DNA of 64,000 nucleotides from Pseudohalioglobus lutimaris (GCF_002866825.1 NZ_PKUS01000011.1:62001-126000); one strand, 5' to 3'. Positions 26,436 through 35,584 are shown, counted from the stretch's first letter. Numbers and translations are program-made. Notes: generated from the letters alone by a model not told the origin.

Positions 26436-27320
26436 CTAGGCGTCAAGCGAACGACAGGTGTCCATCCATGATTGTACTGACTCCAGCGGGTAGCGCTGCC
26501 TGGTAAGTGCAAAATAGAAAGTGCGGCGCATATCCCGCCTGGGTAGGGCCAGCGGCACCAGGTCCCCGTTGGCGAAATTACGCTGTAATACGATGCGCGA
26601 CAGGCAACCAATCCCCAGTCCTGACTCCACCGCATTCTTGATGGCCTCGTTATGGTGAAACTCCATATATACATTGAGGTCAGGGAGTAAGCCGGCCATG
26701 GCCTTGTCAAAAGTCTGGCGCGCGCCGGAAGCGGGTTCGCGAAGTATCCAGGCCGCGTCTTTTATGTCACGGGTAGACAGGCTGCGTTTGCGCGCCAGTG
26801 GGTGATTGGCGGCACAAAAAACCACCAGCTCATCCTCTCGCCAGGGAATCAACTTCAGTTCCCGGTGCTGGACCTCGCCTTCTATCATGCCGATGTCGAT
26901 CTGGTAATCGAGCACCTTGGTCACAATTTCCGGCGTGTTGGCGATCTCCAGGGCGACATCTGCCTGAGGATACTGCGACAGGTAGTCGGCGAGATAGCGC
27001 GTTGCCAGGTGGTTGCCTATGGTGAAACTGGCACCCACCTTGATATGTCCCAGCCCTTTATGGGTCTTGAGTACTTCCTCAAAACTGAGCGCATGGTCGA
27101 CCAGCGACTGGGCTTCTTTACGGACGGTCTGACCCACTGCGTTCAGCGTCAGTTTGTTGCTGACCCTGTCGAACAATGCAATATCGTAGCCGTGCTCCAG
27201 GGTCTGCAGGGCTTCGCTGGCGGCTGACTGTGACATATGCAGGGTGTGGGCCGCGCGAGAAATACTCTGTTGCCTGGCCACTTCGAGGAAAATCTGCAGT
27301 TGTCTCAGTGTGTACTTCAT
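26436..27320 (-). CDS. LysR-family regulator divergent from sulfate activation genes
   Basis: A 294-residue LysR-type regulator. The ATG at 27320 begins the typical MKYTLRQLQIFLEVARQQSISRAAHTLHMSQSAASEALQTLE helix-turn-helix; the upstream extension of the frame has no family features. The effector domain includes LREPASGARQTFD, seen in the CbbR/CysL/YeiE branch of the family. It is divergent from cysC-sat, and a perfect 7-3-7 palindrome (27340-27356) with the T-N11-A form of LysR sites lies 20 bases upstream of its start. By position it probably controls the sulfate genes and itself; the effector (APS, sulfite or another signal) is not determinable. Confidence 0.9.
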   Translation of the reverse strand: MKYTLRQLQIFLEVARQQSISRAAHTLHMSQSAASEALQTLEHGYDIALFDRVSNKLTLNAVGQTVRKEAQSLVDHALSFEEVLKTHKGLGHIKVGASFTIGNHLATRYLADYLSQYPQADVALEIANTPEIVTKVLDYQIDIGMIEGEVQHRELKLIPWREDELVVFCAANHPLARKRSLSTRDIKDAAWILREPASGARQTFDKAMAGLLPDLNVYMEFHHNEAIKNAVESGLGIGCLSRIVLQRNFANGDLVPLALPRRDMRRTFYFALTRQRYPLESVQSWMDTCRSLDA

Positions 27321-27339
27321 ATCTGCGGTTCCAGCTGTG

Positions 27340-27356
27340 TATCGGTAAAACCGATA
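27340..27356. promoter_or_regulatory. LysR-type operator TATCGGT-AAA-ACCGATA
   Basis: A perfect 7-3-7 inverted repeat in the lysR/cysC intergenic region. It contains the T-N11-A arrangement of LysR binding sites and lies just upstream of the lysR start, where an autoregulatory and activating site would be expected. Confidence 0.6.
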
Positions 27357-27474
27357 GAATGATCCATGATATCCTGTTTTACATATGGCACCAATGCCCG
27401 TAACCTTCGCCTCCAACAATAACCTGGGAGCCATGCTGGGCCGCAGCTCCCAATAGCAGCAGAGGAATGCAATT

Positions 27475-28092
27475 ATGGCAGAGCAGAAAGCAACCAACGT
27501 GCACTGGCACGAGGGCGACATCACACGCGAACACCGCGAAAAAATTCTCGGACACAAGGGCGCGACGCTCTGGTTCACCGGACTCTCCGGATCTGGAAAA
27601 AGCACCGTGGCAGTTGAACTTGAAGGCACCCTGCATGAAATGGGCATACTGTCCTATCGCCTGGATGGCGACAATGTGCGCATGGGCATTAACAAGAACC
27701 TGGGTTTCTCTGCGGAGGACCGCACTGAGAATATTCGTCGCATTGGTGAGGTGGCCAAGCTGTTTGTGGATGCTGGCCAGATCGCCCTGTCCAGTTTTAT
27801 AAGCCCGTACCGTGCGGACCGCGATCAGGTGCGTCAGCTGCATGACGAGGCCGGTATGGAGTTCATTGAGATCTTTGTCGACTGTTCGCTGGAGGCCGCA
27901 GAGGAGCGCGACCCCAAAGGGCTTTATAAGAAAGCGCGTGCGGGTGAGATCAAGAACTTTACCGGAATCGACGATCCCTATGAGGCGCCCAATAACCCTG
28001 AAATACACCTGCACTCGGACAAACAAACCCTGCAGGAAGAGGTCGATCAAATTCTTGCCGTGCTGCGCGAGCGCGGCATCATCAAACAGTAA
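27475..28092 (+). CDS. cysC: Adenylylsulfate (APS) kinase
   Basis: A 205-residue APS kinase that phosphorylates adenosine 5'-phosphosulfate to PAPS. The P-loop GLSGSGKST is at residues 36-44, preceded by the family-typical HWHEGDITREHRE. Further motifs are YRLDGDNVRMGINKNLGFS, RTENIRRIGEVAKL, SSFISPYRADRDQVR and the lid segment DPKGLYKKARAGEIKNFTGIDDPYE. AGAGGAA precedes the ATG. Sat begins 12 bases downstream, so the two are surely co-transcribed, and together they make PAPS from sulfate. PAPS then serves assimilation through PAPS reductase or sulfotransfer; neither enzyme is in the window. Confidence 0.96.
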   Translation: MAEQKATNVHWHEGDITREHREKILGHKGATLWFTGLSGSGKSTVAVELEGTLHEMGILSYRLDGDNVRMGINKNLGFSAEDRTENIRRIGEVAKLFVDAGQIALSSFISPYRADRDQVRQLHDEAGMEFIEIFVDCSLEAAEERDPKGLYKKARAGEIKNFTGIDDPYEAPNNPEIHLHSDKQTLQEEVDQILAVLRERGIIKQ

Positions 28093-28104
28093 CAGGAGAG
28101 CACC

Positions 28105-29292
28105 ATGATCAAGCCACACGGTTCAGATGAACTGAACCCGTTATTCGTCTACGACACTGAAAAACGCCACGCACTTATAGCGGAAGCTGAAAGCCTGCCC
28201 TCGCTGCTGCTGAATTCCGCGGCCGCGGCCAACGCAGTGATGCTCGGTGGCGGATATTTTAATCCACTGACTGGTTACATGAATCTCGCCGATGCGCTCT
28301 CGATTGCCGAGAACATGCACACTACATCAGGCTTGTTTTTCCCTGTGCCCATTCTCAACATGACCGAAGAGGCTGGTGTTGAGGCGGGTAGCCGTATCGC
28401 ACTGCGTGACCCCAATGTTGAGGGTAACCCTGTGCTGGCGATTATGGACGTCGAGGCCGTGGAGACGGTGACTGACGAGCAAATCGACTTCATGGCGGAA
28501 AAAATCTTCCGTACCCTGGACGGGGCGCACCCCGGTGTAGCCACCTTCAAAAGCCTGGGCAAGACCGTGCTCTCGGGTCCTATTCAGGTGCTTGGCTTCT
28601 CCTACTTCCAGGCCGATTTCCCGGATACTTTCCGCACCGCCGTAGAGATTCGCAACGAGATTGCGGAACACGGCTGGGAGAAGGTCGTTGCCTTCCAGAC
28701 GCGTAATCCCATGCACCGGGCACACGAAGAACTCTGCCGCATGGCGATGGAGGACCTGGGCGCCGACGGTATTCTCATTCACATGCTTCTGGGTAAGCTG
28801 AAGCCGGGCGATATTCCTGCCGAGGTGCGTGATGCGTCCATTCGCAAGATGGTGGAAGTGTATTTTCCTGCCAACACCGTCATGATTACCGGTTACGGCT
28901 TCGACATGCTCTATGCTGGCCCGCGCGAGGCGGTGCTGCACGCTGTGTTCCGCCAGAACTGTGGTTGCACGCACCTGATCGTTGGCCGTGATCACGCCGG
29001 GGTGGGGGACTACTACGGTGGCTTTGACGCGCAGACTATCTTCGACGAGGAAGTGCCCGCAGATGCGCTGGAGCTGGAAATCTACAAGGCGGACCACACC
29101 GCATACAGCAAAAAGCTGAACAAGGTGGTAATGATGCGTGATGCGCCCGACCATGCCAAGGAAGACTTCGTGCTGCTTTCAGGCACAGCAGTGCGGGAGA
29201 TGCTGGGCAAGGGTATTGCGCCTCCTCCGGAGTTTTCTCGCCCTGAGGTCGCCAGGATCCTGTCCGATTACTACCAGTCGCTGGACAGCTGA
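28105..29292 (+). CDS. sat: ATP sulfurylase (single-chain Sat type)
   Basis: A 395-residue homo-oligomeric ATP sulfurylase converting sulfate and ATP to APS and pyrophosphate. QTRNPMHRAHEELCR at residue 198 (nucleotide-binding HxxH) and GRDHAGVGDYYG at residue 294 are diagnostic, and SGTAVREMLGKG and PPEFSRPEVARIL close the protein. It lacks the fused APS kinase domain found in fungal enzymes, cysC being separate. The Sat type differs from the CysDN pair used by many gammaproteobacteria. It follows cysC in one operon with a GGAG-containing spacer, and a DHH phosphoesterase follows 73 bases later. Confidence 0.96.
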   Translation: MIKPHGSDELNPLFVYDTEKRHALIAEAESLPSLLLNSAAAANAVMLGGGYFNPLTGYMNLADALSIAENMHTTSGLFFPVPILNMTEEAGVEAGSRIALRDPNVEGNPVLAIMDVEAVETVTDEQIDFMAEKIFRTLDGAHPGVATFKSLGKTVLSGPIQVLGFSYFQADFPDTFRTAVEIRNEIAEHGWEKVVAFQTRNPMHRAHEELCRMAMEDLGADGILIHMLLGKLKPGDIPAEVRDASIRKMVEVYFPANTVMITGYGFDMLYAGPREAVLHAVFRQNCGCTHLIVGRDHAGVGDYYGGFDAQTIFDEEVPADALELEIYKADHTAYSKKLNKVVMMRDAPDHAKEDFVLLSGTAVREMLGKGIAPPPEFSRPEVARILSDYYQSLDS

Positions 29293-29365
29293 AGACCTGG
29301 CGTAACCGTCAATGGCTGGCGCCGGGAAAACCTGGGCGCCAGCCCACTCCAATACGGAAAAGCAA

Positions 29366-30322
29366 ATGAACTACGATCTTTTCAATGGCGACGCAGATGG
29401 GATCTGCGCGCTTATCCAGTTGCGCCTCGCCGAGCCGCGCGATGCCACTCTGGTCACAGGTGTGAAGCGTGATATCAACCTGCTCGCCAGGGTCGAAGCC
29501 GCACCGGGCGATGATATCACCGTGCTCGATGTATCCATGGACAAAAACCGGGCAGCGCTGGACACCGTTCTGGCTGCAGGAGCAAAAGTTTTCTATGTAG
29601 ATCACCATTTCCCAGGCGAGATTCCAGATCACGCGGGCCTTACCAGTATCATTAACGAGGCCCCCGATGTGTGTACTGCAGCGTTGGTCAACGGTCACCT
29701 CGGCGGAGCACATGTCGACTGGGCCGTGACTGGCGCGTTCGGTGATAACCTCAAGGACACAGCGCGAACGCTCGCCAGGGACCTGGAGTTGTCAGCAGCA
29801 GACCTTGCCTCGCTGGAGCGGCTGGGCACCTGCATCAATTACAATGGCTATGGCCCGGCGATAGAGGACCTGCACTTTGACCCTGAAGAGCTATATCGAA
29901 GGCTTTACGCGGCGGGTTCACCCCTGGAGTTCGTGAGTGCATCGCCGGACTTCACTCGACTTGCGCAGGGTTATGACGCGGATATGGCGCAGGCTGCAGC
30001 GTTACAACCTGTCCATGCCAGTGAGTCTGTTGCAGTGTTTATGCTGCCCGACGAGGCCTGGGCCAGGAGGGTAAGTGGTGTATACAGTAATGACCTGGCT
30101 ACCGATAACCCCGGTAGAGCCCATGCAGTGTTGACGCGCAAGGCCAACGGTAATTACCTGGTCAGCGTTCGCGCGCCATTGAGCAACAAGCAGGGCGCGG
30201 CAGAGCTGTGTATGCAATTTCCCACCGGTGGGGGCAGGGCAGCGGCAGCGGGTATCAACGACTTGCCCGAGGGCAGCCTGGAGAGCTTCACCAGCGCTTT
30301 CGCTGAAGCCTACTCCGGTTAA
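29366..30322 (+). CDS. DHH-family phosphoesterase (possible PAP phosphatase/nanoRNase)
   Basis: A 318-residue DHH-type phosphoesterase from the ATG at 29366, which has GGAAAAG just upstream; the frame continues to 29312 without family features. Metal motifs are NGDADGICAL near the start, DVSMDKN and VDHHFPGE near residue 75, and a C-terminal DHHA1-like GGGRAAAAGINDL. NrnA-type relatives hydrolyse short oligoribonucleotides and 3'-phosphoadenosine 5'-phosphate (PAP). Because it follows cysC-sat, which feed PAPS-consuming steps that release PAP, removal of PAP is an attractive role; this rests on context, not on a specific motif. Confidence 0.82.
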   Translation: MNYDLFNGDADGICALIQLRLAEPRDATLVTGVKRDINLLARVEAAPGDDITVLDVSMDKNRAALDTVLAAGAKVFYVDHHFPGEIPDHAGLTSIINEAPDVCTAALVNGHLGGAHVDWAVTGAFGDNLKDTARTLARDLELSAADLASLERLGTCINYNGYGPAIEDLHFDPEELYRRLYAAGSPLEFVSASPDFTRLAQGYDADMAQAAALQPVHASESVAVFMLPDEAWARRVSGVYSNDLATDNPGRAHAVLTRKANGNYLVSVRAPLSNKQGAAELCMQFPTGGGRAAAAGINDLPEGSLESFTSAFAEAYSG

Positions 30323-30340
30323 CTGGCTTTGAGTGAATCG

Positions 30341-32671
30341 TTATTCGGGGGCCGTTGCTGACAACTGCTGTACCTGATCCACGAAGTGCCAGGGCGCCAG
30401 CATCGGCTTGAGCGCCTCTGCACTCACCGGCTCGCTGAATAAATAGCCCTGAATCAGGTTGGCACCGTTGGCGGTGAGAAAGTGGAACTGGGCCTCTGTT
30501 TCAACCCCGGTAGCCAGGGCCTTCAGTCCAAGGCTGCGCGCCAGGGAAAGGATCGCCACAACCAGTTTTGCGCCGGTGTCAGTGCGGTCCGCTTCCAGCA
30601 GGAAGCTGCGGTCAATCTTTAATTCATCCAGCGGATACTGGCTGAGATAGTGCAGTGGGGAATAACCCGTCCCGAAGTCGTCCACTGAGAGATAAACGCC
30701 GCTGTCGCGCAGCGCCTTCAGCGCGCCGACGGTCTCGGTTTCATTGCTGCTCATAATCGCCTCGCTGAGACCTAATTCGAGTTGATGGGCTTCTATTCCT
30801 GACTTTGCCAGTGTTGCATTGACCTTCTCAACGAAGGCCATGGAGAACTGCAGCGCGGATACGTTGATCGCTACTTTGCCCAGTTTGACGCCCTCATCAT
30901 TGAATCGACGCACCTGCCTGCAGGCCTCAACCAGTACCCAGTCACCCAATTGCTCCATCAGCCCCGCTTTCTCTGCCAGGTTGACAAACTTGGCGGGCGG
31001 TATCTGGCCCAATTGCGGGTGCTCCCAGCGCAGCAGCGCCTCGGCACCGATGACGGACCCCGAGTTGGTATCGATTTGTGGCTGGTAAGCAAGGCTAAGA
31101 CCACCCTGTTCCAGGGCGGTACGCAGGTCTGACTCCAGGCGCAGGCGCTCCGCACCCTGGTGACCCATGTTGCTGCGGTAGAAGCGATAGCGGGTTTCAC
31201 TGCCGTCTTGCTTGGCATGATATTTGGCGGTACTCGCAGCTTTAAGCAGGCTCTCTACATCCTTACCGTCGGTAGGTGCGATAGCAATGCCCACGCTGGG
31301 GTGCAGCGACAACTTGTGCCCGGCGATAGTCAAAGGGGCTGTGAGGTTGTCGATCAGGCGGCCGGCCACCACAGCCGCCGAATCCGCCGAGTCGAGCTGA
31401 TTCAGGATGATAGTGAATTCATCCCCGCCCAGTCTGGCGACATCAATCCCGGTCTTGCCGTCTGTGAGATAGCCGACGCTATCGCTATCGCGCACTGTTC
31501 GGGTAATGCGTTTGCTAACCTCCACCAACAGTTTGTCACCTGCACCCATACCCAGAGAGTCATAAACGCGTTTGAAGTCATCAAGATCGACAAACAGCAG
31601 GGCGAGAGTATGACCATGGCGCTGGTTCAGCTTCAGTAACAGGCCGAGTTGTTCTGTGAGCAGGTGCCTGTTGGGTAGTTTGGTAAGGTCGTCATAATTG
31701 GCCACCTGTTCCAGTTGGTCGCGCGTCTTGTTTGCTTCCTCCATTGCCTTGTCGAGAGCTTGACTGCTTTCCGATAGCTGCGAGCTGCGCTCCTGAACTT
31801 TCAGGCTGAGCAGGCGCTTGTCAATTTCGTGTACTTTTTTCGAATCACGGATGCCCTCGATAACGCCGTTAAACAGCCGGGTGATGTCCTCCAACTCCTC
31901 GCCACCACCCACTTTGATCGGCTCGTTGATCTCCCCGGCAGCGACGGCGTCAGCCATTAGTGCCAACTCTCGCAGTGGCCGGGTGACCCGCCTGGCGATC
32001 AACCAGGCAAGCAATCCACCGAGCATTGCCAGCAGCAAGTGGAAGAGCATGACACGCAGGCCAGCTGCAAGGGATTTCTCAATGAGCACGGCCGGATCCG
32101 ACAATATGTGTACATAACCTATAACGCGCTGACTCGCATTGGCGCTATCGCCGGTTATAGCAACAGTAAAGTCTGTTGCGGTGAGTCCGGCTGCACCGGT
32201 GTTGACCTTGGTAAGAACCGGCAGGGTCTGATAAATGGGGGCATGTGAATTGCCCAGTGCCTGCCAGAGACTCAGGCGCAGTGGTGCGCCGGTCCCTGCG
32301 TCAAAGAAGCGTATGCCCCCATCCAGGGTCATCATACTTCGGCGTACCCCGGTAAAAGAGTCAGGCTCATGCCGGTTGGCTCCCGCGCGCGTGGCGCTGG
32401 CGAGAAGCTCGCCGAGGCCATTGAACACCTGTGCTGTGGTACCTGAGTCAGAGGAGAGAAACTGGGCGAGAGCTTGTTCCAGCTTTGCCCTGTCGGATTG
32501 GTAGATGAAATACTGCAACCCCGGTTGCCCGCGCAGATTGGCCTCGGCCCGACTGGCCAGTGCGGCGGTCTCCAGTTCGAATTCGCGAAGTGCCGTAGCG
32601 ATGCCTGAGATCACCCCGATGGCGACAAGAGTGACGGCAAAGGTCAGACCCAGGCGGACTGAAATTCTCAT
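30341..32671 (-). CDS. Membrane GGDEF/EAL protein with HAMP (c-di-GMP turnover or sensing)
   Basis: A 776-residue inner-membrane protein. A transmembrane helix (LGLTFAVTLVAIGVISGIATAL), a periplasmic region of about 170 residues, a second helix, HAMP (ARRVTRPLRELALMADAVAAGE), a coiled coil, GGDEF and EAL domains are seen in order. The cyclase site RLGGDEF is intact; a possible RxxD inhibitory site (RDSD) is separated from it by an insertion. The EAL domain keeps EALLRW, NVSALQF, DDFGTGYSPL and LKID, but has LELGLSE and ATGVET in place of the usual LELEITE and AEGVET, so two phosphodiesterase-site glutamates appear replaced. It may therefore make c-di-GMP or bind it rather than degrade it. It is convergent with the DHH gene. 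Confidence 0.93.
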   Translation of the reverse strand: MRISVRLGLTFAVTLVAIGVISGIATALREFELETAALASRAEANLRGQPGLQYFIYQSDRAKLEQALAQFLSSDSGTTAQVFNGLGELLASATRAGANRHEPDSFTGVRRSMMTLDGGIRFFDAGTGAPLRLSLWQALGNSHAPIYQTLPVLTKVNTGAAGLTATDFTVAITGDSANASQRVIGYVHILSDPAVLIEKSLAAGLRVMLFHLLLAMLGGLLAWLIARRVTRPLRELALMADAVAAGEINEPIKVGGGEELEDITRLFNGVIEGIRDSKKVHEIDKRLLSLKVQERSSQLSESSQALDKAMEEANKTRDQLEQVANYDDLTKLPNRHLLTEQLGLLLKLNQRHGHTLALLFVDLDDFKRVYDSLGMGAGDKLLVEVSKRITRTVRDSDSVGYLTDGKTGIDVARLGGDEFTIILNQLDSADSAAVVAGRLIDNLTAPLTIAGHKLSLHPSVGIAIAPTDGKDVESLLKAASTAKYHAKQDGSETRYRFYRSNMGHQGAERLRLESDLRTALEQGGLSLAYQPQIDTNSGSVIGAEALLRWEHPQLGQIPPAKFVNLAEKAGLMEQLGDWVLVEACRQVRRFNDEGVKLGKVAINVSALQFSMAFVEKVNATLAKSGIEAHQLELGLSEAIMSSNETETVGALKALRDSGVYLSVDDFGTGYSPLHYLSQYPLDELKIDRSFLLEADRTDTGAKLVVAILSLARSLGLKALATGVETEAQFHFLTANGANLIQGYLFSEPVSAEALKPMLAPWHFVDQVQQLSATAPE

Positions 32672-33015
32672 CCGGCCCCAGCTTCGTTGTTTCCTGTTAA
32701 CCCGGTGAAGGCAGTCATTGTCCTCGCCCAGCGCCCCTGTGTTTGCGTCTTTTTTCGTACACTGCTTCCTGGCAGGCCTGTGTCCAATCCAATGGCTGGA
32801 GTGCAGTAGTTTATGTAGAGGGAAGCTAGCATGAGGAAAGTGATCCTCGCAAATTCAAAAGGGAGAATAGTGCAGTTGTGTCGGTTGCGTAAAGGTGACA
32901 AAAGTTACGCGAAACAGGTCACACTACGCACCTCTGTCTCTGTATTTGCCTGTCCATTATCGACGCAACAAAGTATGCTAATGGCTTTAATAGGAAGGAA
33001 AAGAAGAAGCCGTCA
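32672..33015. other. 344-base intergenic region with a GCGTAA-N12-TTACGC dyad
   Basis: The gap between the divergent GGDEF/EAL and SLC13 genes has no convincing gene. A 62-codon ATG frame at 32831 overlaps the transporter start and shows no recognisable features. A perfect dyad, GCGTAA (32887-32892) and TTACGC (32905-32910), lies 106 bases before the transporter start and could be a regulatory site. Otherwise I see nothing distinct. Confidence 0.4.
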
Positions 33016-34740
33016 ATGATTGACCAGTTGTTGATCGTCGGGTTGTTTGCGTGCCTGGTTGCCAGCCTGATCTTTACCGATTGGCCTGCCGTCTGGGTGT
33101 TCACCTGTTCCATGCTTGCAGCCTATTTTGTCGGTCTTGTTGATACCGCAGACGTTCTGTCAAAGGCCTCCAATAGTGGCCTGATTACTCTTGTATTATT
33201 GTTGCTGGTATCCGTAGGCCTGGAAAAACTGTCCTGGCTCTCTCGCCTGTCTGGTCAACTGGTGACGGAAAGCTACACCTTCAGCCTGCTTCGCCTGGGT
33301 GCCGTGACGGCATTTTTCTCCGCATTTGTTAACAATACTGCGGTAGTAGCAACGCTTGCTCACAGTGTGCGCAGTAACAAACATCACCCGGCGTCACGCC
33401 TGCTGATTCCCCTTTCGTACGCCGCGATACTTGGCGGGACAATGACCTTGATTGGTACCTCCACAAACCTGATCGTGAGCAGCTTTCTCGAGGACGTCAC
33501 CGGCACCGGCTTGGATTTTTTTGATTTCTTTGCGATCGGTGCAACCGCGACTGGACTCGGGCTTGTCGCGCTGGTTTTCTCTGCACGCCTGCTGCCGGCC
33601 ACAGAGGACGATGCGATCGACATTACCGAATACCTGATTGAAGCAGAAGTGGATCCTGATTCAGCGCTGGTGGGAAAAAGTATCACGGAGAACAAACTGC
33701 GCGACCTGGAAGACCTGTTCCTCGTTGAACTTGTTCGTGGCGAGCACCTGATTTCACCAGTTGCCCCGCAGGAGTTTATCGAGGCAGGCGACAAACTGAT
33801 TTTCTCCGGTGATATCAACCAGGTCAGTACCCTGGACGAGATCGACGGCCTGCGACTGTTCGCGATAGAAGAGGGCCTGCTGCGGGAGAATATGATCGAA
33901 GTTATCGTGATGCCCAACGCGACTATCGAGGGTAAGACGATAAAAGATAGCGGATTCCGATCGCTGTTTGATGCCGCGGTGGTCGGCATGCGTCGGGGTG
34001 GTAAGCGCCTTTCGGGGAAACTGGGCAACATCACCATACAGGCCGGCGATAACATGATGCTCGCGGTGGGCGCTGATTTCAACGAACGCAAGAACCTGGG
34101 CAAGAACTTTGTTGTGGTAGATGAGTCTGTGGGCGGGGTTAAAACAACACCACTGCAGAACTACTTGATTACTGCCGTGTTGTTGGTGGTCATTGTACTT
34201 GCAACCACTGGCATCGTGCCCCTTATCAAGGGTATGGCTTTTTTACTGGTCACCATGCTGATGATGAAGGTGGTGCGGGGCTCAGAGCTTCGTAGACGTT
34301 TTCCCTTCGAGATCTGGTTGATTATCGCCTCGGCCCTCACGCTCTCTCAGGCATTGACCAATACTGGTGTTGTGGGTGTGCTGGCTAATTTTCTACATGA
34401 ACATCTGGCGGTTCTGGGGCCCTGGGCCGCGCTGGCAGGAATCTATTTTGGCACGCTGTTACTGACTGAAATGATGACCAACAATGCGGCGGCAGCACTG
34501 GCGTTCCCGATCGCCTTTGGTCTGGCGGAGAGCTACGGTCTGTCGCATATGCCGTTTATTATGGCGGTGGCGTATGGCGCCAGCGCGAGCTTTTTAACGC
34601 CCTATGGCTACACCACCAACCTGATGGTGCAAAACCTGGGTGGTTATGGGCTGAATGATTATTTCCGCGCAGGCCTACCCCTGTCCGTGGTCTATTCGCT
34701 TGTGGTGCTGGTGCTTATTCCCCGTCTGTTTCCGTTTTAG
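33016..34740 (+). CDS. SLC13-family anion transporter with two RCK_C (TrkA-C) domains
   Basis: A 574-residue inner-membrane carrier. The N-terminal helices include SAFVNNTAVVATL and GTMTLIGTSTNLIVSSF, the first substrate hairpin of the SLC13/CitT fold. Two RCK_C-like cytosolic domains follow in the middle (about residues 200-365, DSALVGKSITENKL and NATIEGKTIKDSGF), and the C-terminal half carries EMMTNNAAAALAFPIA and TPYGYTTNLMV. This architecture is known from sulfate permease and SAC1/SLT-type proteins, and from other anion carriers. With cysC-sat 3.7 kb upstream, sulfate is a reasonable guess for the substrate. It meets the hydrolase gene tail to tail with a 4-base gap. Confidence 0.88.
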   Translation: MIDQLLIVGLFACLVASLIFTDWPAVWVFTCSMLAAYFVGLVDTADVLSKASNSGLITLVLLLLVSVGLEKLSWLSRLSGQLVTESYTFSLLRLGAVTAFFSAFVNNTAVVATLAHSVRSNKHHPASRLLIPLSYAAILGGTMTLIGTSTNLIVSSFLEDVTGTGLDFFDFFAIGATATGLGLVALVFSARLLPATEDDAIDITEYLIEAEVDPDSALVGKSITENKLRDLEDLFLVELVRGEHLISPVAPQEFIEAGDKLIFSGDINQVSTLDEIDGLRLFAIEEGLLRENMIEVIVMPNATIEGKTIKDSGFRSLFDAAVVGMRRGGKRLSGKLGNITIQAGDNMMLAVGADFNERKNLGKNFVVVDESVGGVKTTPLQNYLITAVLLVVIVLATTGIVPLIKGMAFLLVTMLMMKVVRGSELRRRFPFEIWLIIASALTLSQALTNTGVVGVLANFLHEHLAVLGPWAALAGIYFGTLLLTEMMTNNAAAALAFPIAFGLAESYGLSHMPFIMAVAYGASASFLTPYGYTTNLMVQNLGGYGLNDYFRAGLPLSVVYSLVVLVLIPRLFPF

Positions 34741-34744
34741 TGAA

Positions 34745-35584
34745 CTACAGGGTGTGATTGAGCCAGGTATCGATAGCTTCAACCGCGCCATCAGGCTGTT
34801 TCGCCCACCCGCTATGTCCGAGAAACTCTCCCTGCTGCTGCTCGCCAAGATGCGTGCGTTCAATTGACGCATTGCAGAATGGCGAGAGGGCGCGTTCCAC
34901 AGCGGCCGCTGTGCTGAACTGGTCTTTTTCGAAGCTAAGGGAAATGACCGGGCCCGCGTAGTCGACGAGCGCATCTGTCAGTCCCTTGTGGCTGTCGAAA
35001 TCGAATTCGCCACTGATTGCCCACTGTCTCCATTGCATCATCATCGCGATGGATTCTTTTTCCCCAAAACCGATGAGGTGACCTGGGTAGTAGCCCGGGA
35101 AAACTGCGAACAGCGGTATGAGCCTGCACAATAGCTGAAGCATCCGTTTTTGCTTGCCGCTGTAGTCACCGATAAAAGGGAATGCGCAGGCCAGATGAAC
35201 CACACCGTGTATCTCACCCGGGTGCTGCCCCGTATAGAGAGTCGACAAGTGTCCCCCCAGGCTGTGCCCGCCGATCAGGCGAGGTTTATTCTCTACCTGC
35301 TCTTGCAGCCATTGCATAACAGCCGGGATATCTTGTTCTAGTGTTTCAGTAAAAGAATAATGACTATTGTAGCCGGGCTGGAGTTTGCTAAGGCCGTGCC
35401 CGCGCTGCTCCATAATCGCGGTAGAGCAGCCTCGCGTCGAGAGTCCCGCCGCAAGAGGGCGGTAGAGCTTGGCCTGAATACCCAGCGCTGGCTGTAACAG
35501 CAGGGTTGCCCTGGGTGTCTGCGCGGGAGACCAGTAAATGGGAATGCTGGTGCCATCTTTAGCAGTGATATGACGTGTTTCCAT
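34745..35584 (-). CDS. Alpha/beta-hydrolase-fold protein
   Basis: A 279-residue alpha/beta hydrolase. The nucleophile elbow GGHSLGGH supplies the Ser, SFEKDQFS the likely Asp and GEFLGHSGWAK the His; an oxyanion region is LQPALGIQAKLYRPLAAGL, and MEQRGHGLS follows. No signal peptide is evident, so it is probably cytosolic. The sequence resembles the serine aminopeptidase/monoacylglycerol-lipase-like group often annotated as esterases, with no certain substrate. It is divergent from the SnoaL-like gene by 142 bases. Confidence 0.85.
   Translation of the reverse strand: METRHITAKDGTSIPIYWSPAQTPRATLLLQPALGIQAKLYRPLAAGLSTRGCSTAIMEQRGHGLSKLQPGYNSHYSFTETLEQDIPAVMQWLQEQVENKPRLIGGHSLGGHLSTLYTGQHPGEIHGVVHLACAFPFIGDYSGKQKRMLQLLCRLIPLFAVFPGYYPGHLIGFGEKESIAMMMQWRQWAISGEFDFDSHKGLTDALVDYAGPVISLSFEKDQFSTAAAVERALSPFCNASIERTHLGEQQQGEFLGHSGWAKQPDGAVEAIDTWLNHTL

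Noticed and set aside
26381-26710. Longer N-terminus for DinB
   Set aside because: Pol IV sequence begins at the ATG at 26380; the extension overlaps the LysR gene on the same strand and has no polymerase features.
27321-27647. N-terminal extension of the LysR regulator
   Set aside because: The HTH starts at the ATG at 27320; the extension covers the promoter region and the start of cysC.
32831-33019. 62-codon frame in the gap before the SLC13 transporter
   Set aside because: No signal, helix or motif, and it overlaps the transporter start.
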